Assembly: GCF_000218485.1 (NCBI RefSeq)
Contig: NZ_AFPB01000139.1
Coordinates: forward strand, 1 to 38,321
Length of the DNA stretch: 38,321 bases
Direction of reading: 5' to 3'
DNA from: Aquimarina agarivorans
GTDB taxonomy: Bacteria; Bacteroidota; Bacteroidia; Flavobacteriales; Flavobacteriaceae
Within the stretch, counting starts at the first letter, position 1, and each line of letters begins with the position of its first letter. The notes beneath the pieces were generated by a model. The model ran no database searches, had not been told where the DNA came from, and worked only from the letters and a program-made list of their open reading frames with translations. Positions 8,001 to 16,317 of this stretch are shown here, in pieces. Both the position numbers and the translations under genes were made by a program.

Positions 8001-9465
8001 CAATAATACGACCGTCAAACAACGGATCTTTAAGCTCCCCTATTACTGCTATATCAGAATAACTATACCCTTTGTATTCTAGTTTTGAAAAAGTACCTTC
8101 GAGACTAGTATCCAAATTTTTAAGAAAAAAACCTTTTCCGTTGACATCCAAATTAAAAGATGTTTTTCCAAAATTTTTATTATTTAAGTAGGCGCCCAAA
8201 TCAAAGTCAAGCACATTTAAATTACCCTGATAGGTAGATTTAGTAGGTGTTAACAAATGATCCATAAAAAGCACAGCATTTGCTTGACCCAATTTATTTT
8301 TTACCCCTCCATTTAAATCTACACTTTTAGGAGTTACTTTTATAGCACCATCAATTGTGACCCTGCCTAACGCATCTAATTGCCGGGGTAATCTAGTACC
8401 CAAAACTTTAGGGAGTAAGCTGCTTAAATCATTCTTTGAACTGGTTAATTGTTTAAGATTTCCGGACATTTTAAAATCCTTAATCAAATTTTTAGACATC
8501 GAATTATATAAATGCAAATTTCCCACAATAATGGATTCCTTAAGTCCTCTTAAATGAAGCTGATTAAGCTTAAAATCATTTAGCGTTCCTGCAAATTCAG
8601 TAGTAACAGTAATAAAATTATTTTTTCCAAATTCACTATAAAAATACCTTAAATCCGTTGTTGACACCTTACTTTTAGTTACCAAAGCTTTCAACTTTAC
8701 AAGGTTATTGAAATCTTCCATATCACCAGGTTGGTACCTAAACACCACATCTCCTTTTACATCAGATTTTTTGTCTGTTTGCAGCCTTACATTTGAAAAA
8801 CGCATTACTCCAGTAGAAAGTTCCATAAACGTCGTCAGATCCGTTACATTTATAGCATCATTATAAGTAAAGGAAAGCTGATTGGATTGTAAGCTAATGT
8901 TTGTTCCATTTATGGACAAGTCATTACCTTCCAAATTAATATTCTTTATAAAAACTATTGGCTTGTCTTTTAACTTTTCTGAATAATATTCATACCGTCC
9001 ATTTTTTATTTTAACCGTTTTTGTGTCTAATAAAAAAGGAGTTGTTGCCTTTTTTTTAGGAAGAAATTTTCTTAAAAAAATCCTGAAATTATCTACATCA
9101 TCCTCTTTGTAGTGCTGCATTTTAACGTGCACATTTTTCAATAGTGCATCTGTTAATTTTCCATTACCCTCAGTCAAATCTTTAAAATTGACAATTGAAG
9201 TTTCAAATTGTCCAATATTTACCAACGTATCCTGATGGTGATCTTTTATAAAAACTTCTTTTAACTCAATATTACCAGTATAACCAATACCAATACCTTT
9301 GAGTTTTATATCAGTTTTATATTTTTCATTTACAGCAGTAGTTACCTTTTTAGCAGCCCAGGTTTGTACCTTAGGAAATGAAAATAAAACAACTAAAACC
9401 AAAAATAACAGTATAATAACCGCTATAGTTCGAAACAGTATGTTTGTAAGTTTTCTGATTAACAA
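5059..9465 (-). CDS. TamB-like translocation/assembly protein (DUF490)
   Basis: A 1468-residue envelope protein of the TamB/AsmA-like family. An N-terminal signal anchor (about residues 10-30, FRTIAVIILLFLVLVVLF) is followed by a very long run of repeating beta-strand segments, as expected for a periplasm-spanning beta-taco, and by the conserved C-terminal TamB domain (about 1080-1440: LLIEINTNGKFNMWGDF, YDFKYGGLLSKRFDVQTGG, PQTSSIVKSELDYVLSDR). Such proteins bridge inner and outer membranes and act in outer-membrane protein assembly or lipid transfer. I start at a TTG because a TAA lies directly upstream in frame and no earlier ATG exists. The gene is divergent from tsaD with only 65 bases between. 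Confidence 0.88.
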   Translation of the reverse strand: MLIRKLTNILFRTIAVIILLFLVLVVLFSFPKVQTWAAKKVTTAVNEKYKTDIKLKGIGIGYTGNIELKEVFIKDHHQDTLVNIGQFETSIVNFKDLTEGNGKLTDALLKNVHVKMQHYKEDDVDNFRIFLRKFLPKKKATTPFLLDTKTVKIKNGRYEYYSEKLKDKPIVFIKNINLEGNDLSINGTNISLQSNQLSFTYNDAINVTDLTTFMELSTGVMRFSNVRLQTDKKSDVKGDVVFRYQPGDMEDFNNLVKLKALVTKSKVSTTDLRYFYSEFGKNNFITVTTEFAGTLNDFKLNQLHLRGLKESIIVGNLHLYNSMSKNLIKDFKMSGNLKQLTSSKNDLSSLLPKVLGTRLPRQLDALGRVTIDGAIKVTPKSVDLNGGVKNKLGQANAVLFMDHLLTPTKSTYQGNLNVLDFDLGAYLNNKNFGKTSFNLDVNGKGFFLKNLDTSLEGTFSKLEYKGYSYSDIAVIGELKDPLFDGRIIANDPNLQLIFNGLVNINEVQNDYDFSANVNKIDFNALNLFKRDSLSFFSGNVVAKLKGTSVDDAFGTISFRNTYYKNQNDAYNFKDFKVTSSFNEENVRTITMNSPDIVQGKIEGIFKFKNIKQLFKNSLISLYNKKAVAFVKEPEFINFDFKIYNKIVDVFFPDVSLAPNTFIKGNVSSDVSEFKLDFKSPQIKALKNSVDQFNFEVDNSNPLYNAYITMDRINSKRYPITDFSLLNVTLNDTLYVRSAFKGGKKSKDEYDLNLFHTIDTDKKSVVGIQKSYLKLKGNTWNMNYNDDKSHLITFDHDFNEVKVDSIELVHKNERIDFSGVLRDSTYKDFKVRFSEVDLAKITPTIDSLSYKGIINGNLEILQKDGAYYPESNITVSDFIVNKIPLGELVMNVIGNEDLTKYVVNTSLKQENAFPLTLKGEIDVSAQQPQIDLDVDFKKFRLEPFSPLGGIVLSNLRGNVNGKAKITGNYLNPDINGSLFLKDGGLSFQYLNVDFSINQDARISLTKQRIIFNNTLLTDTEFGTKGYLNGAISHSNFKDWNLDLKLNSNRLLALNTNEADNDLYYGTAFIKGNATITGKTDKLLIAVEASSEPGTKFKIPISDAESVGDNSFIHFVTPDEKKARIQGEKVYFEDVKGLELQFDLDLNKNAEVEVVVDKQSGSTLKGSGAGTLLIEINTNGKFNMWGDFVAYQGTYDFKYGGLLSKRFDVQTGGSISWDGSPTAAKLNLSAIYKTNANPAILLENSFINRKIPVEVVTTLQGELLKPDLSFDIEFPQTSSIVKSELDYVLSDRVTKERQALSLVTQGSFYSDALIEGNSIVTDNLVEHASSLVSSIFSSDDDKLGFGFDYVTGDRTNPDQEISDRFGVSVTTQISNRILINGKVGVPIGGVNESVVVGDVRIDFLLNKDGTLRATIFNKQNDIQQLIGETEGYTQGVGLSYSYDFDTFKELLRKVFVNENKVKDSAVNFKK

Positions 9466-9472
9466 TTAATTT

Positions 9473-9480
9473 TAACTTTG
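9473..9480 (+). promoter_or_regulatory. Bacteroidota -7 promoter box for tsaD-rsmE
   Basis: TAACTTTG matches TAnnTTTG and lies 50 bases before the tsaD ATG, in the short divergent gap with tamB. Confidence 0.45.
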
Positions 9481-9530
9481 TAGTGGAATATTAGAACAAT
9501 ATTAACAATTTCTATGCCTATTTCCTCCTA

Positions 9531-10553
9531 ATGGATACACAAAATATTTATATACTAGCAATAGAGTCCAGCTGCGATGATACTGCTGCAGCCATACTTA
9601 AAAATGACGTGGTTTTAGCCAACGTTGTTGCAACACAAAAAATACACGAAAATTATGGAGGTGTAGTGCCTGAATTGGCCTCCAGAGCGCATCAGCAAAA
9701 TATAGTTCCTGTTATTGATCAAGCCATTAAAAAAGCTGGAATTAACAAAAGCCAACTAAATGGCATTGCTTTTACAAAAGGTCCTGGTTTAATGGGCTCC
9801 TTACTTGTTGGTGTATCCTTTGCAAAATCTTTAGCAATGGCTTTACAAATTCCTTTGTTAGAAGTAGACCATATGCAAGGTCATTTGCTTGCGCATTTTA
9901 TTAAAGGAGCAAGTTTCACAAAACCTGAATTTCCTTTTTTAGGGGTTACTATTAGCGGTGGGCATACCCAAATAGTAAACGTAGCTGAACATTTTAAAAT
10001 GGACATCATTGGTCAAACTATTGATGATGCTATTGGCGAAGCTTTTGATAAAAGCGCTAAAACTTTAGGACTCCCCTACCCAGGCGGACCACTAATTGAC
10101 AAATATGCACAATTAGGAAACCCCAAGGCTTTTACTTTTTCTAAACCCCGAGTACCCGATTTAAACTTTAGCTTTAGTGGATTTAAAACCGCTGTGCTCT
10201 ATTTTGTTCAAAAGCAAACAAAAGACAACCCTAATTTTATACAAGAAAATTTACATGATATTTGTGCATCAATTCAATACACACTTATCGAAATTATCAT
10301 GGACAAAATTAAAAAAGCGGTAAAGCAAACGGGCATTAAAACCATAGCTATCGGTGGTGGTGTATCTGCTAATTCTGGTATTCGTAATGTATTGCTTAGC
10401 GCAGAAAAAAAGTATGGATGGCAAGTACATATTCCTAAATTTGAATATACTACTGATAATGCAGCCATGATTGGTATTGTTGGTTATTTTAAATACTTAA
10501 AAAAAGACTTTTCTGATTTAAATGTTACCGCTTCCGCTAGAACCAAATTTTAA
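9531..10553 (+). CDS. tsaD: tRNA N6-threonylcarbamoyladenosine transferase TsaD
   Basis: TsaD transfers the threonylcarbamoyl group to A37 of ANN-decoding tRNAs, working with TsaB, TsaC and TsaE. The 340-residue protein shows the ASKHA fold signatures: ILAIESSCDDTAAAIL at the N-terminus, the metal-binding HMQGHLLAH (about residues 112-120), VTISGGHTQIV, DDAIGEAFDKSAKTLGLPYPGGP and IGGGVSANSGIR. Its length is normal for the family. rsmE begins two bases after the stop, so the two genes form an operon. Confidence 0.96.
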   Translation: MDTQNIYILAIESSCDDTAAAILKNDVVLANVVATQKIHENYGGVVPELASRAHQQNIVPVIDQAIKKAGINKSQLNGIAFTKGPGLMGSLLVGVSFAKSLAMALQIPLLEVDHMQGHLLAHFIKGASFTKPEFPFLGVTISGGHTQIVNVAEHFKMDIIGQTIDDAIGEAFDKSAKTLGLPYPGGPLIDKYAQLGNPKAFTFSKPRVPDLNFSFSGFKTAVLYFVQKQTKDNPNFIQENLHDICASIQYTLIEIIMDKIKKAVKQTGIKTIAIGGGVSANSGIRNVLLSAEKKYGWQVHIPKFEYTTDNAAMIGIVGYFKYLKKDFSDLNVTASARTKF

Positions 10554-10555
10554 TT

Positions 10556-11266
10556 ATGCAGTTATTTTTTAATGAAAATCTATCCTCTCAGGATACTGAC
10601 ATTCAATTTTCCAAAGAAGAAAGTAAACATATAGTAAAAGTTTTACGCAAATCAACTGGCGATGTAGTGTTTATTACTAATGGAAAAGGTTATCTTTTTA
10701 CTGCTAAAATAACTTTGGCAGGAATAAATAAATGCTTAGCAACTATTACCAGTACTGAATATCAGAATAAAGAAAAACATCATATTCATTTAGCCGTAGC
10801 TCCTACAAAAATGAATGATCGATACGAATGGTTTTTGGAAAAAGCTACTGAAATTGGTATTCAGGAAATTACACCCATTATTTGTGATCATAGCGAAAGA
10901 AAAACGGTAAAAATAGAACGCTTTAAAAAAATTATTCAAAGTGCCGCTAAACAATCGTTGCAATACCACATTCCAAAATTGAATGATGCATGTTCATTCA
11001 AAGATTTTATAAATTTACACAAAAACAATACCTGTTTGATTGCACATTGTGAAGAAACAGACCGTAAAAGCTTGAAAAGGATCCTATCAAATTCTAAAGG
11101 TTCAAATTACATTTTACTTATTGGCCCTGAAGGAGATTTTTCAACCAAAGAAATTGAATTAGCTTTAGCTTACAACTATCAACCTGTAACATTAGGAAAA
11201 ACGCGTTTACGCACGGAAACCGCTGCTGTAATTGCTACCCATAGCATAGTATACAGTTTAGGGTAA
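10556..11266 (+). CDS. rsmE: 16S rRNA m3U1498 methyltransferase RsmE
   Basis: A 236-residue SPOUT-class methyltransferase that methylates N3 of U1498 in 16S rRNA. An N-terminal PUA-like region (HIVKVLRKSTGDVVFITNGKG) is followed by the knotted methyltransferase domain with KATEIGIQEITPIICDHSERK, LLIGPEGDFSTKEIELA (the SAM-binding loop) and the C-terminal LGKTRLRTETAAVIATH. It follows tsaD by two bases. Confidence 0.94.
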   Translation: MQLFFNENLSSQDTDIQFSKEESKHIVKVLRKSTGDVVFITNGKGYLFTAKITLAGINKCLATITSTEYQNKEKHHIHLAVAPTKMNDRYEWFLEKATEIGIQEITPIICDHSERKTVKIERFKKIIQSAAKQSLQYHIPKLNDACSFKDFINLHKNNTCLIAHCEETDRKSLKRILSNSKGSNYILLIGPEGDFSTKEIELALAYNYQPVTLGKTRLRTETAAVIATHSIVYSLG

Positions 11267-11377
11267 TATTTATCAAATTAATGCTTTTTTGTACTTTAAG
11301 CTTTCAAACTCTATATACTACTAAAAGTTGATACTGTTTCCAATATAAAATTGATTTACATATAAGTGTACATAAAT

Positions 11378-11410
11378 AAAGACTGCTTTAAAGTAGAGCA
11401 GTCTTTTTTT
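11378..11410 (+). terminator. Intrinsic terminator after tsaD-rsmE
   Basis: AAAGACTGCT (11378-11387) and AGCAGTCTTT (11397-11406) form a perfect 10-bp stem with a 9-base loop, followed by more T residues. It lies between convergent rsmE and glyA and may also serve glyA. Confidence 0.85.
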
Positions 11411-11431
11411 ATAAAATTATTTAGTGAAATA

Positions 11432-12706
11432 CTAAGCTTTAAATAATGGACGTCCTGTCATCATAGCATTTACTTTTTCTTTGACCTGTTTTAAAACAGC
11501 TTCATTTTCTGTGTTTTCAATAACTTCATCAATCAAGTCAATAACTGTTTTAAAATCATCCTCTTTTAAACCTCGTGTAGTTGCTGCTGCTACTCCAATT
11601 CGAATTCCAGAGGTAACAAATGGTGATTTATCATCAAAAGGAACCATATTTTTATTTACTGTAATATCAGCAACACCTAATGCCTCTTCAGCAACTTTAC
11701 CTGACACATTTTTGTTTCGCAAATCCAATAACATCATGTGGTTATCAGTTCCGTTAGAGATTACTTTATATCCCTTAGCAACTAATGCATCAGCCGCTAC
11801 TTTTGCGTTTTTTTGCAACTGAATACAATACTCTTTAAATTTAGGGTCTAATGCTTCGCCAAAAGCAATTGCTTTTGCTGCAATTACATGCTCTAATGGT
11901 CCGCCCTGATTTCCTGGAAAAACTGCACTATCCAACATAGATGACATTTTACGCAATTTTCCACTTTTTAAAGTAACCCCTAATGGGTTGTCAAAATCTT
12001 TTCCCAATAATATTAATCCACCTCTAGGCCCCCTTAATGTTTTGTGGGTAGTAGTAGTAACTATATGACAATGTTCAATAGGGCTTTGTAACAAACCTGC
12101 AGCTATTAATCCTGCTGGATGTGCCATATCAGCCAATAAAACTGCATTTACACTATCAGCTATTTCGCGGAAACGCTTGTAATCAATTTCACGAGAATAA
12201 GCGGATGCACCTGCTATGATTAATTTAGGTTGCTCTTTTTCTGCAATCGCTTGAATTTTATCATAATCTAACTCTCCAGTAGCTTCTTCAACACCATAAA
12301 AACTAGGCGTATATAATTTACCCGAAAAATTTACGGGAGAACCATGCGTTAAATGACCTCCGTGGGATAAATCAAAACCCAAAATTTTATCTTCAGGCTT
12401 AATCGTTGCTGCAAATACAGCAGTATTAGCTTGCGAACCCGAATGTGGTTGTACGTTTGCATACGCTGCTCCAAAAAGTTCTTTTGCTCGGTCTATAGCG
12501 ATTTGTTCAACAACATCAACAACTTCACAACCTCCGTAATATCTTTTTCCTGGATATCCTTCAGCATATTTATTTGTTAATACTGAACCCTGTGCTTCCA
12601 TTACTTGGTCACTTACAAAGTTTTCTGAAGCAATTAATTCTAAGCCTTTTAATTGACGTTGATTTTCTTGCTCAATTAGGTCAAAAATTCGTTGATCACG
12701 TTGCAT
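11432..12706 (-). CDS. glyA: Serine hydroxymethyltransferase
   Basis: A PLP enzyme that interconverts serine and glycine with tetrahydrofolate as the one-carbon carrier. The 424-residue protein contains [11 protein letters not shown], the [13 protein letters not shown] substrate region, the HGGHLTHG folate/PLP segment and [15 protein letters not shown] with the PLP-binding lysine. The frame extends upstream to an ATG at 12754, but I start at 12706 (MQRDQRIF): family members begin there, and a TATTTTTG -7 box at 12732-12739 would place transcription start inside the longer version. Confidence 0.96.
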   Translation of the reverse strand: MQRDQRIFDLIEQENQRQLKGLELIASENFVSDQVMEAQGSVLTNKYAEGYPGKRYYGGCEVVDVVEQIAIDRAKELFGAAYANVQPHSGSQANTAVFAATIKPEDKILGFDLSHGGHLTHGSPVNFSGKLYTPSFYGVEEATGELDYDKIQAIAEKEQPKLIIAGASAYSREIDYKRFREIADSVNAVLLADMAHPAGLIAAGLLQSPIEHCHIVTTTTHKTLRGPRGGLILLGKDFDNPLGVTLKSGKLRKMSSMLDSAVFPGNQGGPLEHVIAAKAIAFGEALDPKFKEYCIQLQKNAKVAADALVAKGYKVISNGTDNHMMLLDLRNKNVSGKVAEEALGVADITVNKNMVPFDDKSPFVTSGIRIGVAAATTRGLKEDDFKTVIDLIDEVIENTENEAVLKQVKEKVNAMMTGRPLFKA

Positions 12707-12731
12707 TGAATGTTCTTTAAAATTGAAAGTG

Positions 12732-12739
12732 CAAAAATA
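12732..12739 (-). promoter_or_regulatory. Bacteroidota -7 promoter box for glyA
   Basis: The minus strand reads TATTTTTG here, 26 bases upstream of the glyA start at 12706. It supports the shorter start. Confidence 0.5.
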
Positions 12740-13020
12740 AACATTCATTTTCAATACTACACACTCAACAAATCAAAAAATAAATTATTAAGCTCTTGGC
12801 TTCTATTTATTGTCTCATCCTTTCTCCACATAATTGAGCTTTCTTCAAAAAAAAACTACAAAAAAAAGTTGTAAATGAAAACAAAATTTAAAACTGAAAT
12901 TATTTTCCTACAACCCCTTAAAACTCTGTTGTTAGCAATATTTTTAGCAAATCTAGTAGCTCATATTAAAATAAAAACGATTTTCGTCATATATTTAACG
13001 CTAAATTAAAATAATTTGTC

Positions 13021-13632
13021 ATGCCCCATATAGATGAAATTGAGCTGAACAACCTAAAACACAAACTAGAAAATACTTTAGAGTTTAATGAAATTCTAAA
13101 AAAACATCGAACTACCCTAGGTATTATTTGCGGAATCTTATTAGTGTTGCTTATAGGATGTACAACTTATTTTTCCTTAACCTCAATTACAAATAGTAAT
13201 TTAGAAGAAAAAGGGTTAACGTTAATATCATCAAAAGAATATCAGGATTTGATTGATTTTAAACACGGTGTCGCTGAACAAAAGTTACTAGATGAAGAGA
13301 AAAAAGAAGAAGCAACAAATCAAGAAGCATCTAATGATGATTTATATGATAACCAAGAAAACAACGCTAAACAACCAAGCATTAATGATGAATTAATTTA
13401 CGCGGTTCAAATTGGAGCATTGGATGAAAAAGCGATTTCTTTATACACGGATACTTTTCCTCAATTTAAAGAATTTCACGTTGATGAATTTTATAAATAT
13501 ACTGTTGGTGCCTTCGAAAGTTTAGAAGAAGCACAAACATTCCGAATGGAAGTAGTAGCTATGGGATTTGAAGATGCATTTATTGGATCTTACAAAAACG
13601 GAAGACGCATTCGTATAGAAGACCCTTTTTAA
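13021..13632 (+). CDS. SPOR-domain bitopic membrane protein
   Basis: A 203-residue protein. Residues 1-32 are cytoplasmic and charged, about 33-55 form one transmembrane helix (LGIICGILLVLLIGCTTYF), an acidic Glu/Asn-rich linker spans about 80-118, and residues 125-195 resemble a SPOR domain (YAVQIGALDE, EFYKYTVGAFESLEEAQTFRMEV, GFEDAFIGSYKNGRRI), which usually binds denuded peptidoglycan glycan strands at division sites. A role in cell-wall maintenance or division is therefore likely, although the exact protein is not recognised. It is convergent with ilvN, and the gap between them is full of inverted repeats. Confidence 0.82.
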   Translation: MPHIDEIELNNLKHKLENTLEFNEILKKHRTTLGIICGILLVLLIGCTTYFSLTSITNSNLEEKGLTLISSKEYQDLIDFKHGVAEQKLLDEEKKEEATNQEASNDDLYDNQENNAKQPSINDELIYAVQIGALDEKAISLYTDTFPQFKEFHVDEFYKYTVGAFESLEEAQTFRMEVVAMGFEDAFIGSYKNGRRIRIEDPF

Positions 13633-13682
13633 TCCCAATTTATACATTAGAAAATATATTACAGCCAGCTGCAATCCAATTC

Positions 13683-13757
13683 AAATACTAACGCAAACTG
13701 AGTTTTTTAATTTGACCGTAGCGATACTATGCTCAAATTAAGAAAACATTAGTATTT
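13683..13757. repeat. Nested inverted repeat between the SPOR gene and ilvN
   Basis: The outer arms AAATACTAA (13683-13691) and TTAGTATTT (13749-13757) are perfect. The inner arms TTAATTTGA (13707-13715) and TCAAATTAA (13733-13741) are also perfect, with a poorly paired bulge between the two blocks. The whole could fold as one 75-base hairpin or cruciform. Confidence 0.7.
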
Positions 13758-13775
13758 ATTATATTTCACAACTTC

Positions 13776-13818
13776 ATAACGAAGTTTTAATGCAAAAAGC
13801 GGGTTAAAACTCCGTTAT
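13776..13818. repeat. Second inverted repeat between the SPOR gene and ilvN
   Basis: ATAACGAAGTTTTAA (13776-13790) pairs with TTAAAACTCCGTTAT (13804-13818) with one mismatch in 15 positions. The core ACTCCGTT recurs in inverted form in the terminator that follows. Confidence 0.7.
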
Positions 13819-13831
13819 ATGATCAAAAATT

Positions 13832-13871
13832 AAAAAAACTCCATTTCAAAATTGTGAAACGGAGTTTTTTT
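13832..13871 (-). terminator. Terminator after ilvN (probably bidirectional)
   Basis: AAAAAACTCC and GGAGTTTTTT flank ATTTCA/TGAAAC arms, giving a stem of about 16 bp. The single mismatch on the plus strand becomes a U-G wobble on the minus strand, and both sides carry T/A tracts, so it can end transcripts from ilvN and from the SPOR gene. Confidence 0.8.
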
Positions 13872-13893
13872 ATTCTTTGATCTTTTTAAGTAA

Positions 13894-14427
13894 CTACTCA
13901 TCAAAATCTTTTAATATATCTGAAATATTCATAGCCTCTCTACTTACCGCAATGCGACCAGAGCGCACAAACTGTAATAAACCGTAAGGTTTTAAAGCAG
14001 AATATAAAGCTTCGGTTTCAATACGACGTCCTGTTTTAGATATTACAAAAAACTGCTTATTTACAGTAACAATTGATGCTCCACTACGTTTAATTATATT
14101 TTGGATTTGAGGTTCATCAAATAATAAACCAGACGCTACCTTATACAATGCTGTTTCCTGAGAGATTGTTTCGCTATCGGTATGATAAAACGCTTTAATC
14201 ACCTCAATTTGCTTTTCAATTTGCCCTACTATTTTTTTGACTTTTTCCTCGGTTAATTTTACTAAAATTGTAAAACGATATACATCTTCAATTTCAGATT
14301 CAGAAGCGGTCATGGATAACAAATTCACATGACGCTTTAAAAAAATAGCTGATATTCGGTTAACTAAACCAATATTATTTTCTGTATATACCGAAATGGT
14401 AAAATATTGTTTCTTTTCTTCTTCCAT
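13894..14427 (-). CDS. ilvN: Acetolactate synthase small (regulatory) subunit
   Basis: A 177-residue regulatory subunit. The N-terminal ACT domain (residues 5-80: YFTISVYTENNIGLVNRISAIFLKRHVNLLSMT) binds valine for feedback control, and the C-terminal domain resembles ALS_ss_C. It would activate and confer valine sensitivity on the IlvB catalytic subunit encoded just upstream. It is the last gene of the minus-strand run: the usual ilvC partner does not follow, and a strong hairpin ends the transcript 23 bases after the stop. Confidence 0.93.
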   Translation of the reverse strand: MEEEKKQYFTISVYTENNIGLVNRISAIFLKRHVNLLSMTASESEIEDVYRFTILVKLTEEKVKKIVGQIEKQIEVIKAFYHTDSETISQETALYKVASGLLFDEPQIQNIIKRSGASIVTVNKQFFVISKTGRRIETEALYSALKPYGLLQFVRSGRIAVSREAMNISDILKDFDE

Positions 14428-14516
14428 TGTAATTAAACTATCTCAAATTCTTTTGAGTTATTAATTTTTTGAACTAGTTACTTTAAAAGTGCTCCTTATC
14501 TTATTTTAACTTAAGA

Positions 14517-16217
14517 CTAACTTAATCGAATATCTGATACTGAAGCTCCGGTTGGTATCATAGGGAAAACATTATTTTCTTTTTCAACACAAACTTCTAA
14601 AAAGTAAGGACCGTCCGTTTCCAACATTGTTTTAACAGCATCTGAAAGATTTGCTCGTTTAGTAACACGTTGCGCTGGTATGTGATAGCCTTCAGCAATT
14701 TTTACAAAATCAGGATTTGTCATTTTCGTTGAAGCATAACGATTTTCAAAGAAAAGTTCTTGCCATTGGCGTACCATTCCTAAAAATTCATTATTTAAAA
14801 TTACGATTTTAACTCCTGTATTATTTTGAAAAATTGTGCCCAACTCCTGAATGGTCATTTGATATCCACCATCGCCAATTACTGCAATCACCTGACGATC
14901 TGGGGCTCCCATTTTTGCTCCAATAGCTGCTGGTAACGCAAAACCCATAGTTCCTAAACCACCTGAAGTTACATTACTTTTTGACTTTACAAATTCAGCG
15001 TAACGAATTGCCATCATTTGATGTTGTCCTACATCGGTAACAATAACAGCATCCCCTTTTGTCACCTCGTTTATGTTACGAATCACTTCGCCCATACTCA
15101 TACCCTCTTTTGTCGGATGGAGTTCCTCCTGAATCACTTTTTCGTGTTCAATTTTATCAAATGCTTTGAATTCCGATACCCAAGCTTCGTGCTTCTTTTC
15201 ATCCAATAAAGGCAAAATATCAGCTAAGGTAGTTTTAACACTTCCCATTACTGCAACATCAGCATCTACATTTTTATTTACCTCAGCTGGGTCAATTTCA
15301 AAATGAATCACTTTAGCTTGCTTAGCGTAAGTAGATAAATCACCAGTTACTCGATCATCAAAACGCATACCAATAGCAATTAGCACATCGCATTCATTAG
15401 TCAATTTGTTTGGCCCATAATTTCCATGCATACCAACCATACCTACGTTAAGTTCATGAGCTGTTGGTAAGGCTGAAACGCCTAAAATAGTCCAAGCTGC
15501 TGGTATTCCTGATTTTTCAACTAATGCTTTAAATTCAGCTTCTGCTTCACCTAAAATAACTCCTTGCCCCCAAACGATCATCGGCTTTTGGGCTTCATTA
15601 ATAATTGTTGCTGCATCTTTAATAGTTTGTGGATCTGTTTTAGGAATGGCTTTATAACTGCGTACTCCTTTACATTTCTCATAACTATAATCAAATTCGG
15701 CAAATTGTGCATCCTTAGTGATATCAACTAATACTGGTCCTGGTCGACCAGAACGCGCAATGTAAAACGCTTTAGCCATTACGGACGGAATATCTTCAGC
15801 TTTTGTAACCTGAATATTCCATTTTGTCACTGGCGTGGAAATCCCAATAATATCAGTTTCCTGAAAGGCATCCGAACCTAATAAATGTGAACCTACCTGA
15901 CCAGTAATGCACACCATTGGGGTGGAATCTATTTGAGCATCGGCAATACCTGTTACTAAATTTGTAGCTCCAGGTCCTGAAGTGGCTATTGCTACCCCAA
16001 CCTTACCACTCGTTCGTGCATATCCTTGAGCTGAATGTGTTGCACCTTGCTCATGACGTGTTAATATATGTGTTAGTTTATCTTGATACTTGTAAAGCTC
16101 ATCATAAACAGGCATAATTGCTCCCCCAGGGTATCCGTAGATTAGGTCTACTCCCTCTTCCAACAAGCATCGAATTACTGCCTCTGCTCCTGTTATACGT
16201 TCTGTATTTGTACTCAT
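14517..16217 (-). CDS. ilvB: Acetolactate synthase large subunit
   Basis: A 566-residue ThDP-dependent enzyme that condenses pyruvate to acetolactate, or pyruvate with 2-ketobutyrate to acetohydroxybutyrate. Markers include GAEAVIRCLLEEGVDLIYGYPGGAIMP with the catalytic Glu in LTHILTRHEQGATHSAQGYAR, the SGPGATNLVTGIADAQIDSTP segment, the FAD-contacting middle domain, and the ThDP-Mg motif VIGDGGYQMTIQELGTIFQNN in the C-terminal third. It lies 100 bases downstream of ilvD and 89 bases upstream of ilvN, consistent with one transcript. Confidence 0.95.
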   Translation of the reverse strand: MSTNTERITGAEAVIRCLLEEGVDLIYGYPGGAIMPVYDELYKYQDKLTHILTRHEQGATHSAQGYARTSGKVGVAIATSGPGATNLVTGIADAQIDSTPMVCITGQVGSHLLGSDAFQETDIIGISTPVTKWNIQVTKAEDIPSVMAKAFYIARSGRPGPVLVDITKDAQFAEFDYSYEKCKGVRSYKAIPKTDPQTIKDAATIINEAQKPMIVWGQGVILGEAEAEFKALVEKSGIPAAWTILGVSALPTAHELNVGMVGMHGNYGPNKLTNECDVLIAIGMRFDDRVTGDLSTYAKQAKVIHFEIDPAEVNKNVDADVAVMGSVKTTLADILPLLDEKKHEAWVSEFKAFDKIEHEKVIQEELHPTKEGMSMGEVIRNINEVTKGDAVIVTDVGQHQMMAIRYAEFVKSKSNVTSGGLGTMGFALPAAIGAKMGAPDRQVIAVIGDGGYQMTIQELGTIFQNNTGVKIVILNNEFLGMVRQWQELFFENRYASTKMTNPDFVKIAEGYHIPAQRVTKRANLSDAVKTMLETDGPYFLEVCVEKENNVFPMIPTGASVSDIRLS

Positions 16218-16317
16218 ATTTTCTAGCTTTAAGCTATAAACTTTTTCTTATTTATAATATGTGTAATTAATATGTATGGTATGACTCACAATTAAAACTA
16301 TTAATTATGAATTTATT

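Noticed and set aside
6590..8557. Plus-strand open frames inside tamB
   Set aside because: They are antisense to a long continuous conserved gene and have no recognisable protein features.
12707..12754. Longer glyA start
   Set aside because: The extra 16 residues do not resemble the family, and the -7 box at 12732-12739 lies inside them.
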